The notes under the pieces: generated by a model
What the model was told of the DNA's origin: nothing
What the model saw: the letters and a program-made list of their open reading frames with translations, nothing else
The model's database searches: none
Source of the DNA: Bacillota bacterium
Lineage (GTDB): Bacteria > Bacillota > Limnochordia > JAAZLZ01
Assembly (NCBI GenBank): GCA_012799075.1
Contig: JAAZLZ010000369.1
Span: 1 to 5,514 of the forward strand
Length of the DNA stretch: 5,514 nt
Direction: 5' to 3'
Translations under genes and position numbers: made by a program
In this document: piece by piece, positions 5,004 to 5,514 of the stretch
Layout of the letters: each line of letters begins with the position of its first letter
Position numbering within the stretch: position 1 is the stretch's first letter

Positions 5004-5514
5004 GCCCCTTCTCCCGGAGGGACAAGTTCCATGGTTGTCTGAAGGAGCCGACGAAGGTCCTTGGAGTTTTTCGTCATGACCTTGCCGACTTCATCATGGC
5101 TTAGGGGAACGGGAGCAATTCCCGCTCCATAATTCGTAACCACTGCCACCGTAGCGTAGCAGATCCCCAGTTCCCGGGCAAGGACCACCTCGGGAACATT
5201 AGTCATGCCCACCACATCCCCGCCTAACTGGGCAAACATGTTCACCTCCGCAGGGGTCTCATAACGAGGTCCCTCGGTACAAACATAGCAGCCCGAATCC
5301 CTAAGTTCAATCCCCAACCGGTGGGCAGAATCGATTAAGTAGCCCCCCAGGCGAGGACAGTAGGGCCGGGTGAAATCCACATGGATTACCCTGTCTTCAG
5401 CGAAGGTGTTGATGCGGGTTTTCGTAAAATCAATGAATTGATCGAGGAGCAGAAAGGAACCCGGCGCCAATTCCCGCCGCAGGGAGCCAACGGCTGCCGT
5501 TGCCAAGATGCCCG
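4979..5514 (-). CDS. mtnP: Methylthioadenosine/methylthioinosine phosphorylase family protein, C-terminal 177 residues (5' end outside window)
   Basis: This is the C-terminal two thirds of a trimeric PNP/MTAP-family nucleoside phosphorylase; the N-terminal part lies beyond 5514. The reading frame enters with GILATAAVGSLRREL. It continues with DQFIDFTKTR, HVDFTRPYCP, CTEGPRYETPAEV (the family's GPR-F/Y-x-T signature, about bases 5277-5239), then GMTNVPEVVLARELGICYA, which closely resembles human MTAP. The enzyme cleaves a 5'-methylthio-nucleoside with phosphate, releasing the base and methylthioribose-1-phosphate, the substrate of the MtnA encoded next. One oddity is the segment after AVV: it reads TNYGAG, where adenine-specific MTAPs have TDYD. 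Asn and Gly therefore replace the two base-contacting aspartates, as in 6-oxopurine enzymes. Methylthioinosine may be the true substrate, so the symbol is a family label rather than a proven specificity. The tail ends in ACCGKGDG, with a vicinal Cys pair. Confidence 0.88.
   Translation of the reverse strand, partial: GILATAAVGSLRRELAPGSFLLLDQFIDFTKTRINTFAEDRVIHVDFTRPYCPRLGGYLIDSAHRLGIELRDSGCYVCTEGPRYETPAEVNMFAQLGGDVVGMTNVPEVVLARELGICYATVAVVTNYGAGIAPVPLSHDEVGKVMTKNSKDLRRLLQTTMELVPPGEGACCGKGDG

Overview
The window reads as ordinary chromosome from a moderately GC-rich bacterium, most likely an anaerobic or thermophilic member of the Bacillota. The clues are the family-level look of the proteins, strong AGGAGG-type ribosome binding sites, GTG/TTG starts, and CCA-encoding tRNA genes. 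The species cannot be named from sequence alone. Everything convincing lies on the minus strand, so the order below follows transcription from the right edge (5514) to the left edge (1).

Region 5514-3945 holds the methionine-salvage pair. First comes the C-terminal part of a methylthioadenosine-phosphorylase-family enzyme (mtnP-like, N-terminus outside the window). It overlaps, or nearly touches, a complete mtnA (methylthioribose-1-phosphate isomerase). Together they would convert a methylthio-nucleoside to methylthioribose-1-P and then methylthioribulose-1-P. The base-recognition residues of the phosphorylase look like those of 6-oxopurine enzymes rather than adenine-specific MtnP.

Region 3895-2148 is a translation module. 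gltX (glutamyl-tRNA synthetase) lies 49 bp downstream of mtnA and is probably in the same operon. It is followed by tRNA-Gln(CUG) and tRNA-Glu(CUC), which have their own strong promoter and end at a 12-bp hairpin terminator. Base pair 1-72 and the D-loop sizes of the two tRNAs fit the indirect (GatCAB transamidation) route to Gln-tRNA.

Region 2144-1 contains a possible 24-codon mini-ORF, then a short-form hydantoinase/oxoprolinase-family gene (GTG start). This is followed by the first ~124 codons of a histone-deacetylase-superfamily amidohydrolase, which starts with TTG overlapping the upstream stop and runs off the left edge. Both products belong to families that hydrolyse C-N bonds, so they may act on a common, unidentified amide substrate.

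No mobile element, CRISPR array or phage signature was seen. There is no gene-free stretch longer than about 80 bp outside the tRNA/terminator/promoter block. No convincing new biological system is visible. The best leads are the altered specificity pocket of the MtnP-like enzyme, the synthetase-tRNA cluster, and the hydantoinase-deacetylase pair.
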